A stretch of 64,000 nt of DNA from Methylobacterium radiodurans (GTDB lineage: Bacteria; Pseudomonadota; Alphaproteobacteria; Rhizobiales; Beijerinckiaceae): contig NZ_CP029551.1 of assembly GCF_003173735.1 (NCBI RefSeq), positions 4,603,001 to 4,667,000 on the forward strand. The letters are read 5' to 3'. Within the stretch, counting starts at the first letter, position 1; each line of letters begins with the position of its first letter. Shown one piece after another: positions 18,621 through 30,303 of this stretch. A program made the position numbers and the translations under genes. Under the pieces are notes generated by a model. That model was not told the origin of the DNA, ran no database searches, and was given only the letters and a program-made list of their open reading frames with translations.

Positions 18621-18908
18621 TCAGTAGCGCGGGCCGCCCGTGGTGTTGCCGAGCTGCTGCTTGTAGCCGGGGCGCTCCGGGTTGCGGGCGTTCGGGTTGC
18701 CGTACCGCATGGTGTTCAGGCGGCGCATCCGGCGCTCGGCCCGGGTCGAGTGATGGCGGTAGCGGTGGTGATGGCGGTAGGCGACCGACTCGACGCTGTC
18801 GGAGGCCGTGACACCGGCCGGAACCGTGAGCGGAGCGGCCGAGGCGGGCAGCGCGGCGAGGCCGCCGAGCAGCAGGCCGGTCGCCAGGGTGAGGGCAATG
18901 CGCGTCAT
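18621..18908 (-). CDS. small secreted His/Arg-rich protein, unknown
   Basis: 95 residues from ATG at 18908, with GGAGA upstream. The start has a clear Sec signal (MTRIALTLATGLLLGGLAALPASA, cleaved after ASA). The mature chain is about 70 residues, very basic, with the cluster YRHHHRYRHHSTRAERRMRRL followed by a turn-rich NPNARNPERPGY end. The His/Tyr/Arg pattern could bind metal, nucleic acid or cell-wall polymer; no family function is known to me. Short His-rich secreted proteins of this style are frequent in Methylobacterium-type genomes. It has its own hairpin before mutS. Confidence 0.75.
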   Translation of the reverse strand: MTRIALTLATGLLLGGLAALPASAAPLTVPAGVTASDSVESVAYRHHHRYRHHSTRAERRMRRLNTMRYGNPNARNPERPGYKQQLGNTTGGPRY

Positions 18909-19040
18909 GTCAGTCTCCACGTCGCGCAGGCTGCGCGCGTCGAGCCGACAAGTCATTCCAACTTCTGCGGTTCCAGCGCGATCTGCAAAAATTCCTCACT
19001 TTTCGGTGCATTTTCCGCGGACGATTGCTGAGGTCTGAAC

Positions 19041-21593
19041 GTGAGCCGTCCCGGCGCTCTGCGTGCAGCCTTGCGCATCCCGGCGTTGCTCGACCGATTG
19101 CCTTGCGGACGCGGGCGCGCCATCACCGCCGCGATGGCCCCGACCCCTTCGTCCTCCCTGCCGATCGACGCGGTGCTGCCGCGCCTGCGCGCGGCCCTGG
19201 CGGAACGCGCGAGCGCCGTGCTGGTCGCTCCGCCGGGCGCCGGCAAGACCACCCGTGTGCCGCTCGACCTTCTCGACGCGCCCTGGCTCGGCGACCGGCG
19301 CGTCATCCTGCTGGAGCCGCGGCGCCTCGCCGCCCGCGCGGCGGCCGAGCGCATGGCCGCGACGCTCGGCGAGCGCGTCGGCGACACGGTCGGCCTGCGC
19401 GTGCGCCTCGGTTCGAAGATCTCGGGCCGCACCCGGATCGAGGTGGTGACCGAGGGCGTGTTCACCCGGATGATCCTCGACGATCCAGAACTCGCGCGCT
19501 TCGGCGCCGTGCTGTTCGACGAGTTCCACGAGCGCTCGCTCGACGCCGATCTCGGCCTCGCGCTCGCCCTCGACGCGCAGGGCGCCCTGCGGGAGGACCT
19601 GCGGGTGCTGGTGATGTCGGCGACCCTCGACGGGGCGCGGGTCGCGGGGCTCCTGGGCGACGCGCCCGTGATCGCCTCGGAGGGCCGCGCCTTCCCGGTC
19701 GAGACCCGCTACGTCGAGCGCGACCCGAACCTGCGGATCGAGGCGGCAATGGCCGACCTGATCCTCAGGGCGCTGCGGGCCGATCCCGGCTCGGTCCTCG
19801 CCTTCCTGCCGGGCCAGGCCGAGATCCGCCGGGTGGCGGAGGCGCTCGAGGGACGCGTCGGGCCGGAGGTCGACGTGGCGCCGCTCTACGGGGCCCTGAC
19901 CCCGGCCGAGCAGGACCGGGCTGTCTCTCCGGCCGCGCGCGGCCGTCGCAAGGTGGTACTCGCGACCTCGATCGCGGAGACATCGCTGACCATCGAGGGC
20001 GTGCGCATCGTGGTCGATTCCGGCCTTGCCCGGGTACCCCACTACGAGCCCGGCCTCGGGCTCACCCGCCTCGTGACCGTGCGCGCCTCGCGCGCCTCGG
20101 TCGACCAGCGCCGGGGCCGCGCTGGCCGCACCGAGCCCGGCGTGTGCTGGCGCCTCTGGTCCGAGGCCGCGACCGGCGCGCTCGACCCGTTCGGGCGGCC
20201 CGAGATCCTGGCGGCGGACCTGGCCGGGCTGGTGCTCGATTGCGCCGCCTGGGGCGTGGCCGACCTGACCACCCTCGCCTTTCTCGACGCGCCGCCCGCG
20301 CCCGCGCTCCGCGAGGCGCGGGCGATGCTCGCCGACCTCGACGCCCTCGACGCGGACGGGCGCCTGACCGCCGCCGGCCGGCGCCTGCGCGCCCTGCCGC
20401 TGCCGCCGCGCCTCGCCCGCATGCTGGTGAGCGCCGCCGATCGCGGGCAGGCCCGCGCCGCCGCGGATCTCGCCGCCGTGCTGGTCGAGCGGGGACTCGG
20501 GGGCGACGCGGTCGATCTCGCCGAGCGGCTGGACCGCTTCCGCCGCGACCGCGGCCAGCGCGCCGCCGACATGCGGCGGCTCGGCGCCGGCTGGGCGAAG
20601 CTCGCGGGCGGGAATGATGCCGCCGAACCCGCCGACATCGGCTCGCTCCTGGCCCTCGCCTATCCGGACCGGGTCGCGAAGGGGCGCGGGCGGGACGGCG
20701 AGTTCGTGATGGCGAACGGCCGGGCCGGGCGCCTCGACCCCGCTGCCGCGCTGGCGCGCGAGCCGTTCGTCGTAGTCGCCGACCTCGCGGGCGCGGCCGG
20801 CAATGCCCGCATTCTCGCCGCCGCCGCGATCGCCCTGGAGTCGATCGAGGCCGGGTTCGCCGACCGCATCGTGGCGGCCACGCAGGTGAGCTTCGATCCG
20901 CAGGCCCGGGCGCTGCGCGCCCGCGCCCTGCGGCGGCTCGGTGCGATCACGCTGGGCGAGCGCACCCTGCCGGTGCCGGCCGACCTGGAGTCGGCCGCGA
21001 TCCTCGCCCGCGGCGTCGTCGGGCTCGGCCTCGATCGCCTGCCCTGGACGCCCGCCCTGCGGCAATGGCTCGCCCGCGCCCGTTTCCTGCACGCGGCCGA
21101 GGGCGAGCCCTGGCCGGACCTCTCCGACGCGGTGCTCGCCGCGACGGCGGCGGACTGGCTCGCCCCGGAGATCGTCGGCCGCACCGGCCTCGACGCGATC
21201 ACGGCGGACGATCTGGGCCGCGCGCTGCACGGTCTGCTCGACTGGTCCTTGCGTGCCCGCATGGACGCGGCGGCGCCGACCCATGTGGAGGTGCCGACCG
21301 GCTCGCGCATCCCGGTCGATTACGAGGCGGAAGGCGGCCCGGTGCTCGCCGTGCGGGTGCAGGAGCTGTTCGGTCTCGACCGGCATCCCTCGGCCGGCGG
21401 ACGGCCCCTCGTGCTCCACCTGCTCTCACCGGCCCAGCGCCCGATCCAGATCACCCGCGACCTGCCGGGCTTCTGGCGCGGGTCCTGGGCCGCGGTGCGG
21501 ACCGAGATGCGCGGGCGCTACCCACGCCATCCCTGGCCGGAGGACCCACTAGCCGAGGCGCCGACCCGGCGGGCCAAGCCACGGGGGACGTGA
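19041..21593 (+). CDS. hrpB: ATP-dependent helicase HrpB
   Basis: 850 residues from a GTG at 19041 (TGAGGT upstream); an ATG at 19134 would remove 31 residues and leave the usual HrpB beginning LPIDAVLPRLRAAL, so either start is possible. DEAH-type RNA helicase: P-loop APPGAGKTT (residues ~63-71), DEFH Walker B (LFDEFHERSLDAD), SAT motif (VMSATLDG), motif VI QRRGRAGR, then the HA2 domain and the HrpB-specific C-terminus with QVSFDPQARAL, PTHVEVPTGSRIPVDY and the final RGSWA..RTEMRGRYPRHPWPEDP. The last stretch is a signature of HrpB. The bacterial RNA substrate is not well defined. Confidence 0.95.
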   Translation: MSRPGALRAALRIPALLDRLPCGRGRAITAAMAPTPSSSLPIDAVLPRLRAALAERASAVLVAPPGAGKTTRVPLDLLDAPWLGDRRVILLEPRRLAARAAAERMAATLGERVGDTVGLRVRLGSKISGRTRIEVVTEGVFTRMILDDPELARFGAVLFDEFHERSLDADLGLALALDAQGALREDLRVLVMSATLDGARVAGLLGDAPVIASEGRAFPVETRYVERDPNLRIEAAMADLILRALRADPGSVLAFLPGQAEIRRVAEALEGRVGPEVDVAPLYGALTPAEQDRAVSPAARGRRKVVLATSIAETSLTIEGVRIVVDSGLARVPHYEPGLGLTRLVTVRASRASVDQRRGRAGRTEPGVCWRLWSEAATGALDPFGRPEILAADLAGLVLDCAAWGVADLTTLAFLDAPPAPALREARAMLADLDALDADGRLTAAGRRLRALPLPPRLARMLVSAADRGQARAAADLAAVLVERGLGGDAVDLAERLDRFRRDRGQRAADMRRLGAGWAKLAGGNDAAEPADIGSLLALAYPDRVAKGRGRDGEFVMANGRAGRLDPAAALAREPFVVVADLAGAAGNARILAAAAIALESIEAGFADRIVAATQVSFDPQARALRARALRRLGAITLGERTLPVPADLESAAILARGVVGLGLDRLPWTPALRQWLARARFLHAAEGEPWPDLSDAVLAATAADWLAPEIVGRTGLDAITADDLGRALHGLLDWSLRARMDAAAPTHVEVPTGSRIPVDYEAEGGPVLAVRVQELFGLDRHPSAGGRPLVLHLLSPAQRPIQITRDLPGFWRGSWAAVRTEMRGRYPRHPWPEDPLAEAPTRRAKPRGT

Positions 21594-21637
21594 GACGCGG
21601 CGGGACACAAGGCCGAGCTTGCCGCTAGGATGACCGC

Positions 21638-22069
21638 ATGAGCGATGCCCCTGACACATTCGACGCGCCCGCCGGCTGGGAGCTTATCCGCGATTCCGGC
21701 TTCATCGCCCATGTCGGCCCGGTCTATCGCCGGGCGGATGGGGCCTACGCCTTCCGGGCGGCGGAGAAGCACGCCAACCTGATCCGGGTCGTGCACGGCG
21801 GCATGCTGATGAGCTTCGCCGATCGGGCGCTCGGCGAGACCGCGATGGCGGCGGCCGACGGGGCCAACTGCGTCACCGTGCAGATGGAGATGCAGTTCAT
21901 CGACGCGGCCCGGCTCGGCGACTGGATCGAGACCCGGCCGGAGGTTCTGCGGCGCACCGGCTCGCTGGTCTTCCTGCGCACCGACCTCATGGCGGCCGAG
22001 CGACGGGTTGCGTACGCCTCGGGCGTCTGGAAGATCCTGCGCCGCCGGCCCGATGCCGCGGGCGCCTGA
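21638..22069 (+). CDS. PaaI-type thioesterase
   Basis: 143 residues, a single hot-dog domain. The conserved active-site region HGGMLMSFADRALGETAMAA (about residues 54-73) carries the HGG turn and the acidic residue of PaaI-like acyl-CoA thioesterases; the later segment VTVQMEMQFIDAARLGD is the paired strand. Likely hydrolyses an acyl- or aryl-CoA; the substrate is unknown. It is the first of a same-strand run with DUF1285, CoA pyrophosphatase, DUF6111 and CCA enzyme, 18 bp ahead of the next gene. Confidence 0.88.
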   Translation: MSDAPDTFDAPAGWELIRDSGFIAHVGPVYRRADGAYAFRAAEKHANLIRVVHGGMLMSFADRALGETAMAAADGANCVTVQMEMQFIDAARLGDWIETRPEVLRRTGSLVFLRTDLMAAERRVAYASGVWKILRRRPDAAGA

Positions 22070-22087
22070 GCGCGCTATCTCCAGCTC

Positions 22088-22678
22088 ATGTCCGCCACGA
22101 CCGACGCTCCAGGAGACCCGACGCTCGCCCGGCTCAGCGCAGCCCTGGCGGGCCTGCCGAAGCGCGGGCCCGCGCCGGTCCACCTCTGGGACCCGCCCTA
22201 TTGCGGGGCGATCGACATCCGCATCGCCGCCGACGGCACGTGGTTCCACAACGGCAGCCCGATCCGCCGCGAGCGGATGGTCCGGCTGTTCGCCTCGATC
22301 CTGCGGGCGGAGCCGGACGGCGCCATCCGCATGGTCACGCCGGTCGAGAGCGTGGGCATCACCGTTGATGACGCGCCGTTCGTGGCCGTCGAGATGGCGG
22401 TGGAGGGGGACGGCGCGGACCGCCGCATCAGCTTCCGGACCAACGTGGACGACCTCGTCGCGGTCGGGCCCGATCACCCGCTGCGCTTCGAGCAGGCGGA
22501 GGGGGGTGCGCTGAAGCCCTACCTTCTGGTGCGCGGCGGCCTCTGGGCCCTGGTGAGCCGGGCGCTGACCTACGACCTCGTTGCGATGGCCGAGGAGCGC
22601 GCGCTCGACGGCCGGCCCTGGCTCGGCCTCCAGGCCGGCGGCCTGTTCCACCCCATCGCGCCCGCCGAGGCGGCGTGA
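22088..22678 (+). CDS. DUF1285 domain protein
   Basis: 196 residues. The family core is recognisable: VHLWDPPYCGAIDIRIAADGTWFHNG, SPIRRERMVRLFASILR, and later YLLVRGGLWALVSRALTYDLV. DUF1285 structures have two small barrels, one related to pleckstrin-homology folds, and the function is not known. In alphaproteobacteria it typically sits just before a Nudix CoA pyrophosphatase and the CCA-adding enzyme, as here. It overlaps the next gene by four bases. Confidence 0.88.
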   Translation: MSATTDAPGDPTLARLSAALAGLPKRGPAPVHLWDPPYCGAIDIRIAADGTWFHNGSPIRRERMVRLFASILRAEPDGAIRMVTPVESVGITVDDAPFVAVEMAVEGDGADRRISFRTNVDDLVAVGPDHPLRFEQAEGGALKPYLLVRGGLWALVSRALTYDLVAMAEERALDGRPWLGLQAGGLFHPIAPAEAA

Positions 22679-23307
22679 GCCTCGATCGCGCCGGCTTCCT
22701 CGCGGCCTGTGCCGAGCACCTCGCGCGGGTGCCGCCCGGCCCCGACGACCCGACCTCGAATCCGCGCGGCGACCACAGCCTGGACCCGGACGGCAGCGCC
22801 GTGGTCCCGCCTCCGCCCCATCGCCGCGCCGCCGTGCTGGTGCCGGTGGTGGCGCGCCCCGAGGGCCTGGTCCTCGTCCTCACCCAGCGCGCCGCGCATC
22901 TGCGCGACCATTCCGGGCAGGTCGCCCTGCCGGGCGGCAAGATCGAGCCGGGCGAGAGCCCGCTCGACGCGGCGCTCCGCGAGGCCCGCGAGGAGATCGG
23001 GCTCGCCCCGGAGGCCGTGCGCCCGCTCGGCTACCTCGACCCCTATCTCTCGGGCACTGGCTTTCTCGTGACCCCGGTGATCGGGCTGGTCGATGCGGAG
23101 GCGGCCTTCCGGCCGAACCCGGACGAGGTGGCCGACGTTTTCGAGGTGCCCCTCGCCTTCCTGATGGAGGCGGCGCGCTACGAGTTGCGCGCCCGCGAAT
23201 GGCAGGGGCGCACCCGGTACTTCTACGCCCTCCCCTTCGGCGGGCGCCTGATCTGGGGCGTCACCGCCGGCATCCTGCACAACTTGCGCGAACGGCTCGC
23301 GCGTTAG
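22675..23307 (+). CDS. Nudix CoA pyrophosphatase
   Basis: 210 residues from a GTG at 22675 that overlaps the DUF1285 stop (GTGA). The Nudix box is complete: GGKIEPGESPLDAALREAREEIGL, with the REAREE core that binds the catalytic metals. The preceding LTQRAAHLRDHSGQVALPGG is the UPF0035 signature that marks the CoA/acetyl-CoA pyrophosphatase subgroup (NudL-like). It would split CoA into 3',5'-ADP and phosphopantetheine. Its neighbourhood with a PaaI thioesterase suggests a shared role in CoA ester housekeeping, which is inference. Confidence 0.92.
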   Translation: MSLDRAGFLAACAEHLARVPPGPDDPTSNPRGDHSLDPDGSAVVPPPPHRRAAVLVPVVARPEGLVLVLTQRAAHLRDHSGQVALPGGKIEPGESPLDAALREAREEIGLAPEAVRPLGYLDPYLSGTGFLVTPVIGLVDAEAAFRPNPDEVADVFEVPLAFLMEAARYELRAREWQGRTRYFYALPFGGRLIWGVTAGILHNLRERLAR

Positions 23308-23339
23308 CAGAGTCCGAGCCCTCCGTCGCCACGACCGCC

Positions 23340-23597
23340 ATGCTGCGCCGCCTCATCGAAGAATTCGGGATCTTCCTCGTCCCCTTCGCGCTGTTCTGCG
23401 CCTACCTGCTCGTGACGGGCCGCAACCCGCTGCGCCGGGCGCACTGGGACGGCCAGAGCCTGCGGCTGGGGCTCGCGGGCCTCGCCCTGGTCATCGCCTC
23501 GCTGGTCTATACGGGCCTGTTCTCCGAGCGTAGCAGCGGCGGCTACGTGCCGGCCCACATGGAGAACGGGCGGCTCGTGCCGGGGCAGTTCCGCTGA
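23340..23597 (+). CDS. DUF6111 small membrane protein
   Basis: 85 residues. Two hydrophobic helices (FLVPFALFCAYLLVTG near residues 11-26 and LRLGLAGLALVIASLVYTGLF near 41-61) are followed by a polar tail, SGGYVPAHMENGRLVPGQFR, that is typical of the family. Function unknown. It lies 32 bp after the Nudix gene and its stop overlaps the ATG of the CCA enzyme (TGATG), so it is very probably co-translated with it. Confidence 0.85.
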   Translation: MLRRLIEEFGIFLVPFALFCAYLLVTGRNPLRRAHWDGQSLRLGLAGLALVIASLVYTGLFSERSSGGYVPAHMENGRLVPGQFR

Positions 23598-24838
23598 TGC
23601 AGGATCTCAATCGGCATAACCTCGACGCGCGGGGCCTCGCGCGCCTGCGCGAGCGGCCAGGCGTGCGGGCGGCGCTCGCCGCGCTGGCCGGTCCCGGCGC
23701 CGAGACGCGCCTCGTCGGCGGCTGCGTGCGCGACGCGCTGCTCGGCCGCGACGCAGCCGACATCGATCTGGCGACCACCCATCTGCCCGAGGCCGTGATG
23801 GAGCGGACCCGCGCCGCCGGCCTGAAGGCGGTGCCGACCGGGATCGAGCACGGAACCGTCACGGTGATCGCGGCCGGCGAGCCAATCGAGGTGACCACGC
23901 TGCGCGAGGATGTCGAGACCGACGGCCGGCACGCGGTGGTGCGCTTCGGCGGCGACTTCGCGCAGGATGCCGCGCGGCGCGACTTCACCGTCAACGCCCT
24001 CTCCCTCGACGCTGAGGGGCGCCTGCACGACACAACGGATGGCGTCGCGGATCTCGCGGCGGGCCGCGTCCGCTTCATCGGCGATCCGGCGACCCGGATC
24101 CGCGAGGACGCCCTGCGGATCCTGCGCTTCTTCCGCTTCCACGCCCGCTTCGGCGGAGGGGCGCCGGACGCCCAGGCCCTCGCCGCCTGCATCGCGGCGC
24201 GCGACAGCCTCGACCGGCTGTCGCGCGAGCGGGTGCGGGCCGAGTTCCTGAAGCTGCTGGCGGCGCCGGGCGCACTCGCGATGGTCGCCGTCCTGAGCGA
24301 GACGGGTCTGCTCGCCCGCATCCTGGGCGGGGTCGGCGAACTCGGCCGCCTGGACCGGGCGCTCGCGGCCGGCCAGCCGGCGCCGCTCGCGGCTTTGGCG
24401 GTTCTGACCCGCGAGGATGCCGAGCGGCTGCGCGAGCGCCTGCGCCTGTCCAACGCCGAGCATCAGGAACTCGACCGCTACGCCGCCGCGCTCGCCGCCG
24501 CCCGCAGCCGCGACACGCTCACCGAGCCCGAGATCCGGGCGCTCGCCGCCGTCCACGGGCTCGATGCGGCGGCGGGCGCGCTCGCCGTGATGGCGGGCGA
24601 GCCGCGCCCCGCCCTCCCCCGGGACGCCGGCGTCATCCTGGAGGCTCTTCGCGTCGGACCGCCTCTGATCCTGCCGGTGACGGGCGCCGACCTCGTCGAG
24701 CGCGGCCTCGCGCCGGGCCGCGCAGTCGGGCAGGCGCTCGCCCGCGCCCGTGCCCGCTGGCTCGCGCTGGGCTGCCCGCTCGACCCGGAGAGCCGGGAAG
24801 CGCTCATCACCCACGCGCTCGACGGGACGGCGATCTAG
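23597..24838 (+). CDS. CCA tRNA nucleotidyltransferase (class II)
   Basis: 413 residues. The nucleotidyltransferase core is at the start: LVGGCVRDALLGRDAADIDLAT (residues ~39-60), with catalytic D55 and D57 in the DxD pattern. It continues with the flexible-loop segment HAVVRFGGDFAQDAARRDFTVNAL and the nucleotide-choosing region RIREDALRILRFFRFHARFG. It adds or repairs the 3'-CCA of tRNAs. The C-terminal part is Ala-rich and poorly conserved, as usual in the PcnB/CCA family; poly(A) polymerase activity cannot be excluded from sequence alone. It ends 10 bp before the terminator shared with the atp operon. Confidence 0.92.
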   Translation: MQDLNRHNLDARGLARLRERPGVRAALAALAGPGAETRLVGGCVRDALLGRDAADIDLATTHLPEAVMERTRAAGLKAVPTGIEHGTVTVIAAGEPIEVTTLREDVETDGRHAVVRFGGDFAQDAARRDFTVNALSLDAEGRLHDTTDGVADLAAGRVRFIGDPATRIREDALRILRFFRFHARFGGGAPDAQALAACIAARDSLDRLSRERVRAEFLKLLAAPGALAMVAVLSETGLLARILGGVGELGRLDRALAAGQPAPLAALAVLTREDAERLRERLRLSNAEHQELDRYAAALAAARSRDTLTEPEIRALAAVHGLDAAAGALAVMAGEPRPALPRDAGVILEALRVGPPLILPVTGADLVERGLAPGRAVGQALARARARWLALGCPLDPESREALITHALDGTAI

Positions 24839-24848
24839 ATCAGACACT

Positions 24849-24891
24849 AAAAAGCCCGCCGCGACGGTCCCTGAGGAGCGTTGCGGCGGGC
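24849..24891 (-). terminator. intrinsic terminator of atp operon
   Basis: 9-bp stem GCCCGCCGC (24854-24862) / GCGGCGGGC (24883-24891). On the minus strand it ends in TTTTT (24849-24853), 33 bp past the atpC stop codon. It may also stop read-through from the convergent CCA gene. Confidence 0.88.
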
Positions 24892-24923
24892 CCGTGATCG
24901 AAGCTCGACCGATGCGGACGGGA

Positions 24924-25325
24924 TCAGAGCCGCAGGAGATTCTTGGTCTCTTGGAGCTGCACGATCTGCGCGTTCAGCTCCTGGCGCTTCTGCTGGTCCT
25001 CGGTCGCGTCATAGGCGAGCTGGGCCGCCTCGATGTCGCGATCGATCGATTCCGGCGTCAGCTCCTCGATCGGAGCGGCGCGCTCCGCTAGGACCGTCAC
25101 GCTCGTCGGACCGACATCCGCAAAGCCGCCGCGCACGTAGATGCGCTTGCCGCTGCCCTGGGCCTCCGTGACCACGATGACGCCGACCCGCAGGGTGGTA
25201 AGCACCGGCGCGTGGCCCGGCAGCACGGTCATCTCACCCTCGGAGCCGGGCAGCTGCACCGACTCGACCTCGCCGGAATACAGCGTCCGCTCGGGGCCGA
25301 CGAAATCGAAGTGGAAGGTGGCCAT
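24924..25325 (-). CDS. atpC: ATP synthase F1 epsilon subunit
   Basis: 133 residues. The N-terminal beta-sandwich is clear: FHFDFVGPERTLYSGEVESVQLPGSEGEMTVLPGHAPVLTTLR. A C-terminal helical pair follows (RDIEAAQLAYDATEDQQKRQELNAQIVQLQ). Epsilon joins gamma to the c-ring and inhibits reverse rotation. It is the last gene of atpHAGDC, separated from atpD by 101 bases that contain a GC-rich hairpin. Confidence 0.95.
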   Translation of the reverse strand: MATFHFDFVGPERTLYSGEVESVQLPGSEGEMTVLPGHAPVLTTLRVGVIVVTEAQGSGKRIYVRGGFADVGPTSVTVLAERAAPIEELTPESIDRDIEAAQLAYDATEDQQKRQELNAQIVQLQETKNLLRL

Positions 25326-25392
25326 CGCCTGAACTGTTCCCGGGTCCGAGAGGCTCGCCCGGCCCGCTCACGGGCCGGAGCCGATAGGGCGC

Positions 25393-25414
25393 CCCTCCCC
25401 GGCGACGGGGAGGG
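25393..25414. repeat. GC-rich hairpin between atpD and atpC (family copy 2)
   Basis: Perfect 9-bp stem CCCTCCCCG (25393-25401) / CGGGGAGGG (25406-25414) with a GCGA loop. It lies 12 bp after the atpD stop and about 67 bp before the atpC start. The core resembles the other intergenic repeats of this window. In the mRNA it could lower atpC expression relative to atpD or protect the upstream 3' end. Confidence 0.7.
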
Positions 25415-25426
25415 ACCAAGGCTGCC

Positions 25427-26926
<1,500 letters not shown>

Positions 26927-26953
26927 TCAGCGCGCTCGGGATTCGTTTCAGGA

Positions 26954-27835
26954 TCAGAGCGCCTCGGCGCCCGAGATGATCTCGATGAGTTCCTTGGTGA
27001 TCATGGCCTGACGCGTGCGGTTGTAGACCAGCGTCTGCTTCTTGATCATCTCGCCGGCGTTGCGCGTGGCGGAGTCCATGGCGCTCATGCGGGCGCCCTG
27101 CTCGGAGGCGGCGTTCTCCAGGAGCGCGCGGAAGATCTGCACCGTGAGGTTCTTCGGCAGCAGCGCGTCGAGGATCGACTCCTCGTCGGGCTCGAACTCC
27201 AGGGCCGCGTCGGAGCCGGGGCCCTTGGCCTGCGCCTCCGGCAGCTCGGCCGGGATGATCTTCTGCGCGGTCGGGATCTGCGAGATCACCGAGCGGAACT
27301 CCGCGTAGAACAGGGTGGCGACGTCGAACTCGCCGGCCTCGAAGCGGGCCAGGATGTCCTCGGCGATCTCGGAGGCGAACTCGTAATCGACCGGCTTGTT
27401 GCCGCGGATGTCGCGCGAGGCGACGATGTGGTCGCGGAACTGGCGGCGCAGGACGTCGAGGCCCTTCTTGCCGACCGTCATGATCTTGACGGTCTTGCCC
27501 TCGGCGAGCAGCCGGTTGGCGTGGTCGCGGGCCAGCCGCGCGATCGAGGAGTTGAAGGCGCCGGCAAGGCCGCGGTCGCCGGTGCAGACCACGAGCAGGT
27601 GCACCCGGTCCTGGCCGGTGCCCGAGAGCAGGCGCGGAGCGCCGACGCCGCCGACGAGGTTGCCCGCGAGGTTGCCGAGCACCGCTGCCATCTTCTCGGC
27701 GTAGGGGCGGCCGTTCTCGGCGGCCATCTGGGCGCGCCGGAGCTTGGCGGCGGCGACCATCTGCATGGCCTTGGTGATCTTCTGCGTCGCCTTCACCGAG
27801 GTGATGCGGTTCCGCAGGTCCTTCAAACTCGGCAT
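26954..27835 (-). CDS. atpG: ATP synthase F1 gamma subunit
   Basis: 293 residues. Rotary shaft of F1. Starts [35 protein letters not shown], the long N-terminal coiled-coil helix; the C-terminal helix carries [45 protein letters not shown], the family signature. A short insert around [20 protein letters not shown] in the middle domain is typical of this group. Lies between atpA and atpD with 66-73 bp gaps. Confidence 0.97.
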   Translation of the reverse strand: MPSLKDLRNRITSVKATQKITKAMQMVAAAKLRRAQMAAENGRPYAEKMAAVLGNLAGNLVGGVGAPRLLSGTGQDRVHLLVVCTGDRGLAGAFNSSIARLARDHANRLLAEGKTVKIMTVGKKGLDVLRRQFRDHIVASRDIRGNKPVDYEFASEIAEDILARFEAGEFDVATLFYAEFRSVISQIPTAQKIIPAELPEAQAKGPGSDAALEFEPDEESILDALLPKNLTVQIFRALLENAASEQGARMSAMDSATRNAGEMIKKQTLVYNRTRQAMITKELIEIISGAEAL

Positions 27836-27908
27836 CGAAGCGGTCCGGTGGTCTCAAGGGCCAGAGGCGGGGGCGCCCGATGGTGCCCCCGCAGTTGATG
27901 CCGTGCGC

Positions 27909-29495
<1,587 letters not shown>

Positions 29496-30068
29496 TTACC
29501 GGGCTTCGCGCATCGCGAGGCGGATGCCGTTGAGCTTGGTGCGGAGCGAGGCGTCGACCATGCGCGAGCCCATCTTCACGACGAGGCCGCCGATCAGGCT
29601 CGGATCGACGTGGAGGTCGACCGCGACCTCGGCCTTGGCGATGTCGCGCAAGGACGCGGTGATCTCCTCGAGAACCGCGTCGGAAGGCTTCTCGGCCACG
29701 CGCACCTCGGCGCGGACGATCCCCTTCGATTCCTGCACCAGGGCGCGGAAGGCGGTGATCATGTCGGGCAGCGCGAACAGGCGGCGGTTCGCGGCGGTCA
29801 GCCGGATGAAGTTGGCGGCGAGCCCCGTGAGGCCGGCCTTCTCGATCACGGCGCCGATGGCGGCGGCCTGCTGCTCAGCGGTGAAGACGGGGCTCTTCAC
29901 GAGGCGGCGAAGATCCGCGCTCTCCTTGAGCAGCGCGTCGAACCGGTCGAGACCGGCGGCGACCTCATCGATCTGGCGCTCGTCCTGGGCCAGATCGAAC
30001 AGGGCGGAGGCGTAGCGGCCTGCCATGCCCGCGACGAGGGGACCTGCCTCGGAACCGTTCTGCGCCAC
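29496..30068 (-). CDS. atpH: ATP synthase F1 delta subunit
   Basis: 190 residues from a GTG at 30068 (VAQNGSEAG...). Delta is the stator cap linking alpha3beta3 to the peripheral stalk. The pattern AGRYASALFDLAQDERQIDEV near the start, FIRLTAANRRLFALPDMITAFRAL in the middle and DPSLIGGLVVKMGSRMVDASLRTKLNGIRLAM at the end is diagnostic. First gene of atpHAGDC. The Fo genes (atpB, E, F) are not in this window; in alphaproteobacteria they are usually in a separate operon. Confidence 0.95.
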   Translation of the reverse strand: MAQNGSEAGPLVAGMAGRYASALFDLAQDERQIDEVAAGLDRFDALLKESADLRRLVKSPVFTAEQQAAAIGAVIEKAGLTGLAANFIRLTAANRRLFALPDMITAFRALVQESKGIVRAEVRVAEKPSDAVLEEITASLRDIAKAEVAVDLHVDPSLIGGLVVKMGSRMVDASLRTKLNGIRLAMREAR

Positions 30069-30206
30069 CCGCCGCTCTCTCTTTGCCTTGCCCGCGGTTT
30101 GACCCCTGATCCGACCCCGCTGGCGAGGTTTTGACCGGAGACCGTGGGAAATGGGATTGTCCCGGGAAACCGGGGGCATAGAGACCCCTGCCCGGCGCGG
30201 CGACCG

Positions 30207-30234
30207 CCTAGCATGGCAACACGGTGGCACGCAA
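30207..30234 (-). promoter_or_regulatory. candidate promoter of atp operon
   Basis: Minus strand: TTGCGT (30229-30234), 16-base spacer, GCTAGG (30207-30212). The GCTA-type -10 fits alphaproteobacterial housekeeping promoters. It implies a leader of roughly 130 bases ahead of atpH. Confidence 0.4.
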
Positions 30235-30303
30235 GGCGAAGGGCGCGGGCGATCGGGTCTGCGTCGGAGCGGTGGTGATGAGGGATTCGGCGGGCGTTCA
30301 GCC

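Noticed and set aside
16616..18811. 731-codon open frame on the plus strand opposite mutS
   Set aside because: Arg/Gly/Ala-rich shadow of mutS with no domain; mutS on the minus strand has all MutS motifs.
18996..21419. 807-codon minus-strand frame opposite hrpB
   Set aside because: Composition artefact of high GC; hrpB has all helicase motifs on the plus strand.
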